A stretch of 64,000 bases of DNA from Streptomyces sp. MMG1121 (GCF_001280015.1 NZ_LGDV01000186.1:132653-196652); one strand, 5' to 3'; shown: positions 43,510 through 52,036, numbered from the stretch's first letter. Notes: generated by a model from the sequence alone, not told the origin. Made by a program: numbers and translations.

Positions 43510-43857
43510 TCAGCTCTTCAGCAGGTCCTCCAGCACGTGGGCGTGGCTCTGCTCCGGCGTCTTGGACGCCGTCAACAGGGTCACGCGGCCCCTGCGGGCC
43601 GCCCTGCGCAGGCCGTCGAGCAGCTCGGCGGCCTCAGGGGCGTCCAGTTCGGCCTCGTAGCGGCGGCGGAACTCCTCGTACGAGCCGCCGCCGTGGAACC
43701 ACTTGCGCAGCTCCGTCGACGGCGTGAGTCCCTTGGGCCACTCGTCGATGTCCGCTTCCTCCTTGGCGATGCCGCGCGGCCACAGCCGGTCGACCAGCAC
43801 CCGCAGGCCGTCGTCGGGCTCGGGCGGTTCGTAGATCCGGCGCACACGCACGCTCAC
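43510..43857 (-). CDS. DUF488-family protein
   Basis: 115 residues. VRVRRIYEPPEPDDGLRVLV, DRLWPRGIAKEEADIDEWPK and RGRVTLLTASKTPEQSHAHV are diagnostic of the short DUF488 (YeaO-like) family, for which no function is known. GTG 43857 follows GAGAGGGG. It converges with the flavin dehydrogenase gene with only two bases between stops, so no independent terminator exists there. Confidence 0.87.
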   Translation of the reverse strand: MSVRVRRIYEPPEPDDGLRVLVDRLWPRGIAKEEADIDEWPKGLTPSTELRKWFHGGGSYEEFRRRYEAELDAPEAAELLDGLRRAARRGRVTLLTASKTPEQSHAHVLEDLLKS

Positions 43858-44020
43858 GGGGCCCCTCTCGGGTCGCGGACGGTGCCGCGAGCGTACTGCG
43901 GCGGGTTACGGCCACTGGGGGCGACGCGGCGCAACGTGACCGGAAGGAGAGGCTCGGGCGGACCGGACCGCCCCTAGTCTGTCGGCCGGACGATCACCGG
44001 TCACTCCCCGAGGAGCGCAT

Positions 44021-45430
44021 GTGACGCACCCCCACAGACCACCCGCGCGGCGCCGCCGGGCGGTCCTCGCCACCGTTCCCTTCGCCGTCGCGGCCCTCGT
44101 CGGCGCCGCCGCACCCACGGCGCCGGGCACCACCGGCGCGCCCGGCGCGGGCGACCCGTACTTCCCGCTCAGCGGCAACGGCGGCTACCACGTCCGGCAC
44201 TACGATCTGACGCTGCGTTACGACACCGGGACCCGGCACCTCGACGGCACCGCGGTCCTCACCGCCCGCGCCACCCAGCGGCTGACCCGCTTCGACCTCG
44301 ACCTCACGGGACTGACCGTCACCGGCGTCACCGTCGACCGCGCCCCGGCCGCCTTCCGGCGCGACGGCCAGGAACTCGTCGTCACCCCGCGCCGCACCCT
44401 GCCCGCGGGCCGCGCGTTCCGGGTCGCCGTCAAATACCGGGGCACCCCCGGGCCGGTCACCGACCCCGACGGGTCGCCGGACGGCTGGATCCCCACCGAC
44501 GACGGCGCGTTCGTGGCCGGCGAACCACAGGGCGCCATGACCTGGTTCCCGGCCAACGCCCACCCCAGGGACAAGTCGTCGTACGACTTCACGCTCACCG
44601 TCCCGCAGGGGCGCACCGCGGTCGCCAACGGCGAGCTGCTCTCCCAGCGCACCGCGCACGGGTACACGACGTTCCGCTGGCGCGAGAGCCGGCCGATGGC
44701 CGCCTACCTGGCCACCGCGACCGTCGGCACCTTCAAGGTCCAGCGGTACACCACCCCCGACGGCATCCGGGTCTACAACGCCGTGGACCCCCGGGAGGCG
44801 ACCACCGCCGCGCCGGTGCTGAAGAAGCTGCCCGCCGTCCTCGCCTGGGAGAGCAAGCTGTTCGGGCCGTACCCGTTCCGGTCCGCCGGGGCGATCGTCG
44901 ACCACGCCCCGGGCGTCGGCTACGCGCTGGAGACCCAGACCCGGCCGCTCTACGACTCCGCACCCGACCTGACCACCCTCGTCCACGAGAGCGCCCACCA
45001 GTGGTTCGGCGACTCCGTCTCGCTGACCTCCTGGAAGGACATCTGGCTCAACGAGGGCTTCGCCACCTACGCCGAGTGGCTGTACGCCGAGCAGCACGGC
45101 GGCGACAGCGCCCAGAAGGCCTTCGACGCGCTCTACGCGACCCCGGCGGACAACCAGCTGTGGGCCTACCCGCCGGGCGATCCGGGCAGCGGAAAGAACA
45201 TCTTCGGCATGCCCGTCTACGCCCGCGGCGCCATGACCCTGCACGAACTGCGCAAGGCGGTGGGGGACCGGGACTTCTTCCGGATCCTGCGCACCTGGGC
45301 GGCACAGCACCGCGACGGCCACGGTACGACCGCACAGTTCACGCAGCTGGCCGAGCGGGTGTCGGGCAAGCGGCTGGACGGGCTGTTCCACACCTGGCTG
45401 TTCACGAAAGGCAAGCCGGACAGCGCCTGA
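44021..45430 (+). CDS. Secreted M1-family zinc aminopeptidase
   Basis: 469 residues. A Tat-like signal (ARRRRAVLATVPFAVAALVG, cut near residue 31) leads into the M1 beta-sandwich and catalytic domains. The zinc site is HESAHQWFG (H322, E323, H326) with third ligand E345 in WLNEGFATYAEWL, the exact HExxH-18x-E spacing. The exopeptidase loop GxMEN is replaced by YALETQ. The protein is short, lacking the C-terminal armadillo domain of the long aminopeptidases. GTG 44021 has GAGGAG upstream. It would release N-terminal residues from peptides outside the cell. Confidence 0.9.
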   Translation: MTHPHRPPARRRRAVLATVPFAVAALVGAAAPTAPGTTGAPGAGDPYFPLSGNGGYHVRHYDLTLRYDTGTRHLDGTAVLTARATQRLTRFDLDLTGLTVTGVTVDRAPAAFRRDGQELVVTPRRTLPAGRAFRVAVKYRGTPGPVTDPDGSPDGWIPTDDGAFVAGEPQGAMTWFPANAHPRDKSSYDFTLTVPQGRTAVANGELLSQRTAHGYTTFRWRESRPMAAYLATATVGTFKVQRYTTPDGIRVYNAVDPREATTAAPVLKKLPAVLAWESKLFGPYPFRSAGAIVDHAPGVGYALETQTRPLYDSAPDLTTLVHESAHQWFGDSVSLTSWKDIWLNEGFATYAEWLYAEQHGGDSAQKAFDALYATPADNQLWAYPPGDPGSGKNIFGMPVYARGAMTLHELRKAVGDRDFFRILRTWAAQHRDGHGTTAQFTQLAERVSGKRLDGLFHTWLFTKGKPDSA

Positions 45431-45431
45431 G

Positions 45432-45466
45432 TCCTTACCGTTTCCGAGTAGATCCTTACCGGTTCC
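45432..45466. promoter_or_regulatory. Direct repeat TCCTTACCGnTTCC with 21-bp period
   Basis: TCCTTACCGTTTCC (45432-45445) and TCCTTACCGGTTCC (45453-45466) differ at one base and are exactly 21 bp apart, two DNA turns. They lie 28 bases upstream of the L,D-transpeptidase ATG. Phased direct repeats are the usual target of OmpR-type response regulators, and one is encoded directly downstream at 46252. Confidence 0.6.
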
Positions 45467-45493
45467 AAACAAGTGTCGGCCAGGGTCGGCACC

Positions 45494-46231
45494 ATGATCC
45501 ATCGCAGAACCGCCGTCGCGGTCCTCGCCTCCCCGCTGCTGCTCACCGGCTGCGGCGGCGGAGCCGAGGCGAGCGAGCGCCGGACGCCGGCCACCCGTCC
45601 GGCGCCGACGGCCACCCCCACCGAGATCGAGGCGGAACAGGCACCGCAGGGCATACCCGGCCTCGGCCCCACGCTGCGGGCCGCGATACCCGAGCACTGC
45701 GAACAGGCCGTCGTCGCCACCGGACGCGGCAAGGACTCCCCCGTCTGCACGGTCGTCCTGTACGAACGCACCGCCAGCGGCTGGCAGGCCGGACCCGCCT
45801 GGCCCGCCCACAACGCCCTGCGCGGCTGGAGCGGCCATCACATGCTCGGCGACCTGCGCTCCCCGCTCGGCGTCTACACCCTCTCCGACGCCGGCGGCCT
45901 CCTCCCGGACCCCGGCAGCAAGCTGCCGTACCACCGGTCCGCCGGATTCCACTCACCGGGCACCGGCTTCGAGGGCGAGCCGCTCGACGGCTGCTTCGAC
46001 TACGTCATCGCCATCGACTACAACCGCGAGCCCGGCACCTCGCCGCTGGACTGGACGCGGCCCCTCGGACCCGGGCGCGGCGGCGGAGTCTGGCTGCACG
46101 TCGACCACGGCGGCCCCACCCACGGCTGCGTCAGCGTCGCCAAAGCCGCCATGAAGGACCTCCTGCGCACCCTCGATCCGGCCCGGCATCCGGTCGTCGT
46201 CATGGGGTACGCCGACTGGCTCGCACGCTGA
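45494..46231 (+). CDS. Lipoprotein with L,D-transpeptidase (YkuD-type) domain
   Basis: 245 residues. A lipobox (LLLTGC, Cys21) marks a membrane-anchored lipoprotein. After a Thr/Pro linker the catalytic segment HVDHGGPTHGCVSV, with the conserved Gly-Cys nucleophile and upstream His, matches YkuD-like L,D-transpeptidases, although the surrounding sequence is divergent (HHMLGDLRSPLGVYTLS is the family's early block). Such enzymes crosslink peptidoglycan or attach proteins. ATG 45494 gives the lipoprotein signal; GTG 45473 would only add residues. It lies 20 bases upstream of the response regulator, so the three genes to 49056 form a likely operon. Confidence 0.8.
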   Translation: MIHRRTAVAVLASPLLLTGCGGGAEASERRTPATRPAPTATPTEIEAEQAPQGIPGLGPTLRAAIPEHCEQAVVATGRGKDSPVCTVVLYERTASGWQAGPAWPAHNALRGWSGHHMLGDLRSPLGVYTLSDAGGLLPDPGSKLPYHRSAGFHSPGTGFEGEPLDGCFDYVIAIDYNREPGTSPLDWTRPLGPGRGGGVWLHVDHGGPTHGCVSVAKAAMKDLLRTLDPARHPVVVMGYADWLAR

Positions 46232-46251
46232 GCCGCTTAGGATCCGAACTC

Positions 46252-46956
46252 GTGTGCGCTCATGTGCTGGTAGCCGAGGACGACGAGAAGCAGGCCGAAC
46301 TGATCCGCCGTTCCCTGCTGGCCGAGGGACACCTCGCCACGGTGGTGCACGACGGCGCCGCCGCGCTGGACGCCGCCCGCCGGCTGCGGCCCGACCTCGT
46401 CGTCCTGGACCTGATGCTCCCGGTCGTCGACGGCTTCGGCGTGTGCCGGGTGCTGCGCGGCGGCGAGGACCCGGACATCCCCGTGGTCATGCTCACCGCC
46501 CGCTCCGCCGAGGACGACGTGCTGCTCGGCCTCGAACTGGGCGCCGACGACTACATGACCAAGCCGTACAGCCCGCGCGAGCTGATGGCCCGCATCCGTA
46601 CGGTGCTCCGGCGCAGCGGGCGGGGCGGCGACGCCCGGGACGGCGACCTGGCCGCCCGGGCCGCCGGGATCAGTGTCGACCCCGAGCGGCACGAGGTGCG
46701 CTGCGACGGCGTCCCGGTGGAGTGCACGCCCGCCGAGTTCCAGATCCTGCTGGCCATGGCGGGCGAGCCGGAGCGGGTCTTCACCCGGCGGCAACTGCTG
46801 CACTGCACCCGCGGCTTCGACCGGGCCTCCACCGAACGGGCCGTCGACGTGCACATCATGAACCTGCGCCGCAAGATCGAGACCGACCCACGCCGCCCGG
46901 TCCGCCTGCTGACCGTGTTCGGCGTCGGCTACAAGCTGAGCGGGGCGCGGCCGTGA
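46252..46956 (+). CDS. OmpR-family response regulator
   Basis: 234 residues. The receiver domain has the acidic pocket VAEDDEKQ (D10, D11), the phospho-acceptor D53 (VVLDLMLPVVDG), Thr in VVMLTARS and Lys in MTKPYSPRELMAR. The C-terminal winged helix (VECTPAEFQILLAMAG, RASTERAVDVHIMNLRRKIE, LLTVFGVGYKL) is of the PhoB/OmpR type. GTG 46252 is taken as start with AGGA nine bases upstream; GTG 46264 is possible. The cognate kinase is downstream at 47179, but 222 bases of repeats separate them, which is unusual for such a pair. It may regulate the L,D-transpeptidase through the phased repeats at 45432-45466. Confidence 0.93.
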   Translation: MCAHVLVAEDDEKQAELIRRSLLAEGHLATVVHDGAAALDAARRLRPDLVVLDLMLPVVDGFGVCRVLRGGEDPDIPVVMLTARSAEDDVLLGLELGADDYMTKPYSPRELMARIRTVLRRSGRGGDARDGDLAARAAGISVDPERHEVRCDGVPVECTPAEFQILLAMAGEPERVFTRRQLLHCTRGFDRASTERAVDVHIMNLRRKIETDPRRPVRLLTVFGVGYKLSGARP

Positions 46957-46969
46957 AACGCCGGTTGCC

Positions 46970-47182
46970 GTGTGCCTGGCCCGAGGGGCGGCTGTGAAGT
47001 CCCGGCGGTCCCGCGTCGGCCGGGCGGTGTCCGTGACGTCCCGGCGGTGGCGTGCTTGCCGGGCGGTGTCCGTGAAGGCCCGGCGATCCCGCGTCGGCCG
47101 GGCAGTGTCCGTGCAGGCCGGGCGCGGCCGGGCGGTGTCCGTGCAGGCCGGGCGCGGCCGGGCCTGCGTGAGGTGTTCATGA
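46970..47182 (+). CDS. Doubtful small Arg-rich repeat peptide between regulator and kinase
   Basis: GTG 46970 opens a 70-codon frame made of repeats (KSRRSRVGRAVSV, KARRSRVGRAVSV, QAGRGRAVSV). It ends at TGA 47180-47182, overlapping the kinase ATG as ATGA, so ribosomes reading it could restart on the kinase gene. There is no clear ribosome site, and the frame is a by-product of repeats whose units are multiples of three. I give it low weight as a protein. Confidence 0.2.
   Translation: MCLARGAAVKSRRSRVGRAVSVTSRRWRACRAVSVKARRSRVGRAVSVQAGRGRAVSVQAGRGRACVRCS
46994..47164 (+). repeat. 39-bp and 30-bp tandem repeats between response regulator and kinase genes
   Basis: Three 39-bp units start at 46994, 47033 and 47072 (each like GTGAAGTCCCGGCGG, then GTCGGCCGGGCG and GTGTCC). 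Two 30-bp units follow at 47111 and 47141 (GTGCAGGCCGGGCGCGGCCG). The start of the kinase gene at 47179 (ATGAAGGCCCAGCGGTTCCG) is clearly a diverged further copy of the 39-bp unit. The units are multiples of three. The arrangement suggests repeated duplication of the kinase's 5-prime end. Confidence 0.75.
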
Positions 47183-49056
47183 AGGCCCAGCGGTTCCGCG
47201 TCGGCCAGGACGGGCCCTTGCGGCGTCGGATCCCGCTGCGCAAGCGGCTGCTCGTCCGGCTGCTGTCCGTCTCCGCCCTGATCGCCGTCTGCTCGGTGGC
47301 CGCCACCGCCTGGCTCGCGGTCACGACGACGACCAGTGCCCTGAAGGAGGAGCAGGGTCAGGATCTCGCGGCCGACAACAGCATCCTGGCGGGGCTCAGC
47401 GGGTACGCCGCCACCCACGCCGACTGGGCCGATGCCCGGCGCACGGTCCGGGACCTGGCCGCGAAGACCGGCCGCCGCATCGCGCTCACCACCGCCGACC
47501 GCACCCTGGTCGCCGACTCCGCGCCCCGCGGCACCCCGCTGCCGCCCCGGCCCGCCGCCACCGTCGACCCGCTGCGCACCGACACCTACAGCGAGACCGG
47601 CGCCCAGCTCAGCGGGATCGACCCGCGCGTGGTGGGGCCCTACCGGCTCCCGGTGGATGAGCGGGCGGGACTGGACGCGCTGGCCGCCGCACGCAAGCAG
47701 TGCTACGCGCGCTACGGCCTGCAGACCAGCATCGTCCGCACGGCGAGCGGACGGCCCGTCGTCACCGGCGCGGACGGCACCGACCCCACCGGCTACGGCG
47801 CCACGGTCTGCGCGGACGGCCGGCTCGACACGCCCACCCCGACCGAGCGCAGAGCCCTGGACGCGCTCACCGAACTGGCCCGGCCCTGCCTGAAACGGGC
47901 CGGCATCGACCTCAACGGCCCGCTGTTCCTCACCTTCGACCCCAGTGGCAAGGATCCCTTCGCCGGCGGCTACCTCATCGCCAAGTACGCCAAGGCGGGC
48001 CAGGCGGCGACGGCCCGCGCGGCCCAGCACTGCGTCCTGACCGCCCGACGCACCCAACTGGAGCCCTACGTCGCCCCGGTGGCCGAGCTGTTCCTCGGCA
48101 TCGGCGACCAGAACCCGGCCCGCTTCCACATGTCCCCGGCCAACAAGGCCAAGGTGATCGGCGCGGCCGGCCTCGTCCTCGCCGTCACCGTCGCCGTGAC
48201 CGCCGTCGTCGCCGTCCGGCTGGTACGGCCCCTGCGTGCGCTGACCGAGGCCGCCGGGGCACCGCCCGAACTGCACGTACGGGTACCGGTGACCACCCGG
48301 GACGAGACCGGCATCCTCGCGGAGGCCTTCAACGACCTGACCGAGCGGCGCGAGCGTCTGGAGGCCCAGCGCAAGGCGATGGTCAGCGACATCGCGCACG
48401 AACTGCGCAGCCCGCTGACCAACATCCGCGGCTGGCTGGAGGTCGTCCGGGACGGCGTCGTCGACCCCGAACCGGCTTTGCTGGACTCGCTGCACGAGGA
48501 GGCCCTCGTCCTCCAGCGGATCATCGACGACCTCCAGGACCTCGCCGCCGCCGACGCCGGCACCCTGCGGCTGCACCGCGAACCGCTGTGCGCCGGTGAC
48601 CTCGTCGACCAGGTCGCCGCCGCGCACCGCGTCGCCGCGGACGCCGCCGGGGTGGCCCTGCACACCGCGGCCGACCCCGCCGCCTGGCTGGACGCCGACC
48701 CGGTACGGATGCGGCAGGCCCTCGGCAACCTGGTCTCCAACGCGCTGCGGCACACTCCGGCCGACGGCACGGTCACCCTGGCCGCCCGCCGGGACGGCAC
48801 CGATGTCGTCCTGACCGTCACCGACACCGGCACGGGCATCGCGGCGGAGGATCTGCCGCATGTCTTCGAGCGGTTCTGGCGCGCCGAGAAGTCCCGCAGC
48901 CGCCGCACCGGAGGCAGCGGCCTGGGCCTGTCCATCGTGCGTCATCTGATGGCCGCCCACGACGGCACGGCCGAGGCCACGAGCGAGCCCGGCGCGGGCG
49001 CGGTCTTCACCCTGCGGCTGCCCGGCACCGGGCCGCAGGACCCGATCGGGACCTGA
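47179..49056 (+). CDS. Membrane sensor histidine kinase
   Basis: 625 residues. TM1 (about 30-55, LLSVSALIAVCSVAATAWLA) and TM2 (about 325-350, KVIGAAGLVLAVTVAVTAVV) bracket an extracytoplasmic sensor of some 270 residues, which contains four Cys (KQCYARY, ATVCADG, RPCLKRA, QHCVLTA). A HAMP-like segment follows, then the H-box MVSDIAHELRSPLTNIRGW (H407), N-box ALGNLVSNALRHTP, G1 DTGTGIAAEDL and G2 GGSGLGLSIV. It should phosphorylate the response regulator encoded upstream. The signal may concern the cell envelope, given the L,D-transpeptidase neighbour; this is inference. ATG 47179 overlaps the last base pairs of the repeat frame. Confidence 0.92.
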   Translation: MKAQRFRVGQDGPLRRRIPLRKRLLVRLLSVSALIAVCSVAATAWLAVTTTTSALKEEQGQDLAADNSILAGLSGYAATHADWADARRTVRDLAAKTGRRIALTTADRTLVADSAPRGTPLPPRPAATVDPLRTDTYSETGAQLSGIDPRVVGPYRLPVDERAGLDALAAARKQCYARYGLQTSIVRTASGRPVVTGADGTDPTGYGATVCADGRLDTPTPTERRALDALTELARPCLKRAGIDLNGPLFLTFDPSGKDPFAGGYLIAKYAKAGQAATARAAQHCVLTARRTQLEPYVAPVAELFLGIGDQNPARFHMSPANKAKVIGAAGLVLAVTVAVTAVVAVRLVRPLRALTEAAGAPPELHVRVPVTTRDETGILAEAFNDLTERRERLEAQRKAMVSDIAHELRSPLTNIRGWLEVVRDGVVDPEPALLDSLHEEALVLQRIIDDLQDLAAADAGTLRLHREPLCAGDLVDQVAAAHRVAADAAGVALHTAADPAAWLDADPVRMRQALGNLVSNALRHTPADGTVTLAARRDGTDVVLTVTDTGTGIAAEDLPHVFERFWRAEKSRSRRTGGSGLGLSIVRHLMAAHDGTAEATSEPGAGAVFTLRLPGTGPQDPIGT

Positions 49057-49085
49057 CCGGAACCACGGCGTCGCTGCCCGGGTCG

Positions 49086-49970
49086 TCACTGGCGCAGCGC
49101 CTGCCTCGCCGTCGTCGTCACCGCCTCGGCCAGGGCCGCCAGCGCGGGGGAGTCGAGTTTCCACTGCTGCCAGTACAGCGTGGCGTCCGCCCACTCGTCC
49201 TCGGCGAGGAGGGTGAGGCGGCCCTCGGCCAGGAGCGGTCCGGCCTGGGCCTGGGGGACCATGCCCCAGCCGAGGCCGGCGGCGACCGCGTCGGCGAATC
49301 CCTCGGAGGTGGGCACGTAGTGCCTGAGGGGGCTCGCGGGCCCGCGGCCCAGCCGGCGTACGAAGGCGTCCTGGAAGTCGTCCTTGCGGTCGAAGACCAC
49401 GACCGGGGCCCCGGGCAGCAGCTCGGGCAGCGGCCCGGCCAGGTGCCGCTCCACGAACCGCGGCGCGGCGACCGGCAGATAGCGCATCCGCCCGAGCGGG
49501 CGGACCGTGCAGCCCGGCACGGGTTCGGGCAGGGACGTCACCGCAGCCATCACCAGGCCCTCCCGCAGCAGCGCCGCCGTGTGGTCCTCGTCCTCCCGGT
49601 GCAGTTCGAAGCAGAGTCCCGCCACCCGGGTCAGCGCCGGCAGGAACCAGGTCGCCAGCGAGTCCGCGTTCACCGCGACCGACACCCGGGTCGGCTCCCC
49701 GGCGCCGCTCAGCCCCAGTTCGCCCCACGCGTCCCGCTCCAGCCGCCCGAGCTGCCGGGCGAAGCGCACCAGCACCGCCCCGGACTCCGTGGGCCGCACC
49801 GGTTTGGTGCGCTGGAGCAGGACCCGGCCGGTGCGCTGTTCGAGCGCCTTGACCCGCTGGCTCACCGCCGAGGGCGTCACGTGCAGGGCCGCCGCCGCGG
49901 CGTCGAAGGTGCCCTCGTCCACCACGGCGAGCAGCGTTCGCACCTGCTCCAGGGGAAGCTCAGTCATCAT
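49086..49970 (-). CDS. lysG: LysR-family regulator, LysG/ArgP type
   Basis: 294 residues. The N-terminal winged HTH (QVRTLLAVVDEGTFDAAAAA, LHVTPSAVSQRVKALEQRTG) and the effector domain (PTRVSVAVNADSLATWFLPA, FDRKDDFQDAFVRRL, YVPTSEGFADAVAAGLGWGM) match the ArgP/LysG group, which activates divergent basic amino acid exporter genes when Lys or Arg accumulates. ATG 49970 or 49967 starts the protein. It is divergent from the exporter gene with only 66 bases between, containing a dyad. Confidence 0.92.
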   Translation of the reverse strand: MMTELPLEQVRTLLAVVDEGTFDAAAAALHVTPSAVSQRVKALEQRTGRVLLQRTKPVRPTESGAVLVRFARQLGRLERDAWGELGLSGAGEPTRVSVAVNADSLATWFLPALTRVAGLCFELHREDEDHTAALLREGLVMAAVTSLPEPVPGCTVRPLGRMRYLPVAAPRFVERHLAGPLPELLPGAPVVVFDRKDDFQDAFVRRLGRGPASPLRHYVPTSEGFADAVAAGLGWGMVPQAQAGPLLAEGRLTLLAEDEWADATLYWQQWKLDSPALAALAEAVTTTARQALRQ

Positions 49971-49975
49971 AACGG

Positions 49976-49999
49976 CTAAGGATACGTAAGAATCTTTAG
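49976..49999. promoter_or_regulatory. CTAAGGAT/ATCTTTAG dyad, probable LysG operator
   Basis: Eight-base arms (49976-49983 and 49992-49999) with one mismatch and an 8-base spacer lie directly before lysG and upstream of lysE. Dyads of this size and position are typical recognition sites of LysR regulators in divergent promoters. Confidence 0.55.
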
Positions 50000-50036
50000 C
50001 TGTACTTGCGCCGACCGGTTTCCTAGCGTCGACGGC

Positions 50037-50651
50037 ATGAACAACGCCCTGACCGCCGCGGCCGCAGGATTCGGCAGCGGACTCTCCCTGATCGTCGCCA
50101 TCGGCGCCCAGAACGCCTTCGTCCTGCGCCAGGGGGTGCGCCGGGATGCCGTGCTCGCGGTGGTCGGCATCTGCGCGCTGTCCGACGCGTTGCTCATCGC
50201 GCTCGGCGTCGGCGGGGTCGGCGCGGTCGTGGTGGCCTGGCCGGGCGCGGTCCGGGCGGTCGGCATCGTCGGCGGCGCCTTTCTGCTGTGTTACGGCGTC
50301 CTCGCCGGCCGCCGGGTGCTCCGGCCCGGCACCGGCCTGCGCACGGACGGCGAGGCGGCCGGCTCACGCCGCCGGGCGGTGCTCACCTGCCTGGCGATGA
50401 CCTGGCTCAACCCGCACGTCTACCTGGACACGGTGTTCCTGCTCGGCTCCCTCGCCGCCGACCGGGGCCCGCTGCGCTGGACCTTCGGGCTCGGCGCCGC
50501 GCTCGCCAGCCTGTGCTGGTTCACCGCGCTCGGCTTCGGCGCCCGGCTGCTCGGCCGCGTCCTGGCCCGGCCCCGTGCCTGGCGCGTGCTGGACGGCCTG
50601 GTCGCCGTCACGATGCTGGCGCTCGGCGCCACGCTCATGGCCGGATCCTGA
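50037..50651 (+). CDS. lysE: LysE/ArgO-family basic amino acid exporter
   Basis: 204 residues with about six membrane segments covering the whole chain. GFGSGLSLIVAIGAQNAFVL and RQGVRRDAVLAVVGICALSD are the family signature, and AMTWLNPHVYLDTVFLLGSL is the conserved central block. It exports lysine and/or arginine. The divergent lysG gene encodes its activator. ATG 50037 is the start. Confidence 0.92.
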   Translation: MNNALTAAAAGFGSGLSLIVAIGAQNAFVLRQGVRRDAVLAVVGICALSDALLIALGVGGVGAVVVAWPGAVRAVGIVGGAFLLCYGVLAGRRVLRPGTGLRTDGEAAGSRRRAVLTCLAMTWLNPHVYLDTVFLLGSLAADRGPLRWTFGLGAALASLCWFTALGFGARLLGRVLARPRAWRVLDGLVAVTMLALGATLMAGS

Positions 50652-50734
50652 GACAACCGGTTCGGTGTACACGGGGGTTGCTGAGATAGTTAGCCTCTCG
50701 AATGGAAAAGATGTAGCGAGCATTCAGGACACCT

Positions 50735-52036
50735 GTGGACACGAGCGAGAGCAGTACGACCGAACCGGGACCCATACGGGAGGAGGGGGCGGCGTTGCCC
50801 CGGCGCGGCTGGCGGCGCTGGGCGATGGACACCCGCCCGCTGCGGATCCCCGCCTACCGGCGCCTGTGGACGTCGACCATCGTCACCGCCGTCGGCAGCC
50901 AGCTCACCGCCGTCGCCGTACCCAAGCAGATCTACGACATCACCCACTCCTCGGCCTGGGTCGGCTATGCGAGCCTGGCCGGCCTCGTGCCCATGGTGGC
51001 GTTCGCGCTGTGGGGCGGGGCGGTCGCCGACACCGTGGACCGCCGCAAGCTGCTGCTGGTCACCAACACCGGCATCGCGGTGACGTCGGTGCTGTTCTGG
51101 GTGCAGGCGGTCACCGGCCTGGACTCGGTCGTCGTCCTCATGGTGCTGCTCGCGTTCCAGCAGGCGTTCTTCGGTCTCAACGCCCCGGCCCGCAACGCCT
51201 CCATCGCCCGGCTGGTGCCCGCCGGGGAGCTGGCCGCCGCCAACGCCCTCGGCTCCACGGTGGCGCAGACCGGAATGGTGGCCGGCCCGTTGCTCGCCGG
51301 TGTGCTCATCCCGGTCATCGGGCTGCCCGAGCTGTATCTGATCGACGCCCTGGCGCTGTGCGTCACCGTGTGGGCCGTCTTCCGGCTGCCCGCGCTGCCG
51401 CCGCTCGGCGATGTGGCCGCCCGCCGGGCCGGGATACGTGAGATAGCCGAGGGCTTCCGCTACATCTCCCGGCACAAGGTGCTGCTGCTGTCCTTCCTCG
51501 CCGACATCGTCGCCATGGTCCTCGGCATGCCCCGCGCCCTGTTCCCGCAGCTGGCCCACCAGACCTACCACTCCTACGGCGAAGGGCTCGCGCTCGGCGT
51601 GCTGTTCGCCGGCATCCCGGTCGGCGCGGTGCTCGGCGGCCTGTTCTCCGGGGTGTTCTCGCGGGCCCGCCGGCACGGCCGGATGGTGATCGCGGCGGTG
51701 GTCGGCTGGGGCGTGGCCGTCGCCGGGGCCGGGCTGAGCGGGAACCTCTGGGTGGCCATGGCCTTCCTCGCCGCGGCCGGGGTCGCCGACATGATCTCGA
51801 TGGTCTTCCGGGGCGCGATCCTGCTCTCGGCCGCGACCGACGAGATGCGCGGCCGTATGCAGGGTGTCTTCACGGTGGTGGTCGCGGGCGGGCCACGGCT
51901 GGCCGACGTGCTGCACGGCACCGCCGGCTCCGTGTTCGGCCCACGGGCGGCCGTGGCGGGCGGCGGCGCCCTGGTCGTCGTGGTGATGCTGGCCCTGGCC
52001 GCCGCCGTGCCGGCACTGCGCCGCTACCGGATCTGA
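50735..52036 (+). CDS. MFS exporter, EntS-like
   Basis: 433 residues with 12 probable membrane segments. WTSTIVTAVGSQLTAVAVPK, DTVDRRKLLLVTNTGIAVTS (motif A), LNAPARNASIARLVPAGELA and GGLFSGVFSRARRHGRMVIA are characteristic of the EntS/enterobactin-exporter branch of the major facilitator superfamily. Many such Streptomyces proteins are of unknown substrate; siderophore export is possible but no siderophore gene adjoins. GTG 50735 starts it, and a later start (MDTRPLR) is possible. The 83-base upstream region contains TTAGCCT but not a full iron box. Confidence 0.85.
   Translation: MDTSESSTTEPGPIREEGAALPRRGWRRWAMDTRPLRIPAYRRLWTSTIVTAVGSQLTAVAVPKQIYDITHSSAWVGYASLAGLVPMVAFALWGGAVADTVDRRKLLLVTNTGIAVTSVLFWVQAVTGLDSVVVLMVLLAFQQAFFGLNAPARNASIARLVPAGELAAANALGSTVAQTGMVAGPLLAGVLIPVIGLPELYLIDALALCVTVWAVFRLPALPPLGDVAARRAGIREIAEGFRYISRHKVLLLSFLADIVAMVLGMPRALFPQLAHQTYHSYGEGLALGVLFAGIPVGAVLGGLFSGVFSRARRHGRMVIAAVVGWGVAVAGAGLSGNLWVAMAFLAAAGVADMISMVFRGAILLSAATDEMRGRMQGVFTVVVAGGPRLADVLHGTAGSVFGPRAAVAGGGALVVVVMLALAAAVPALRRYRI

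Noticed and set aside
46994..47164. CRISPR-like array
   Set aside because: The units are contiguous, unequal in length and have no variable spacers; they are simple tandem duplications.
46237..49728. 1163-codon minus-strand frame across the two-component genes
   Set aside because: Shadow of the response regulator and kinase, which are unambiguous. Its DTARPTRDRR repeats are just the reverse of the tandem repeats.
50652..50734. Iron box before the EntS-like exporter
   Set aside because: Only a half site (TTAGCCT) is present, and no siderophore gene is nearby.
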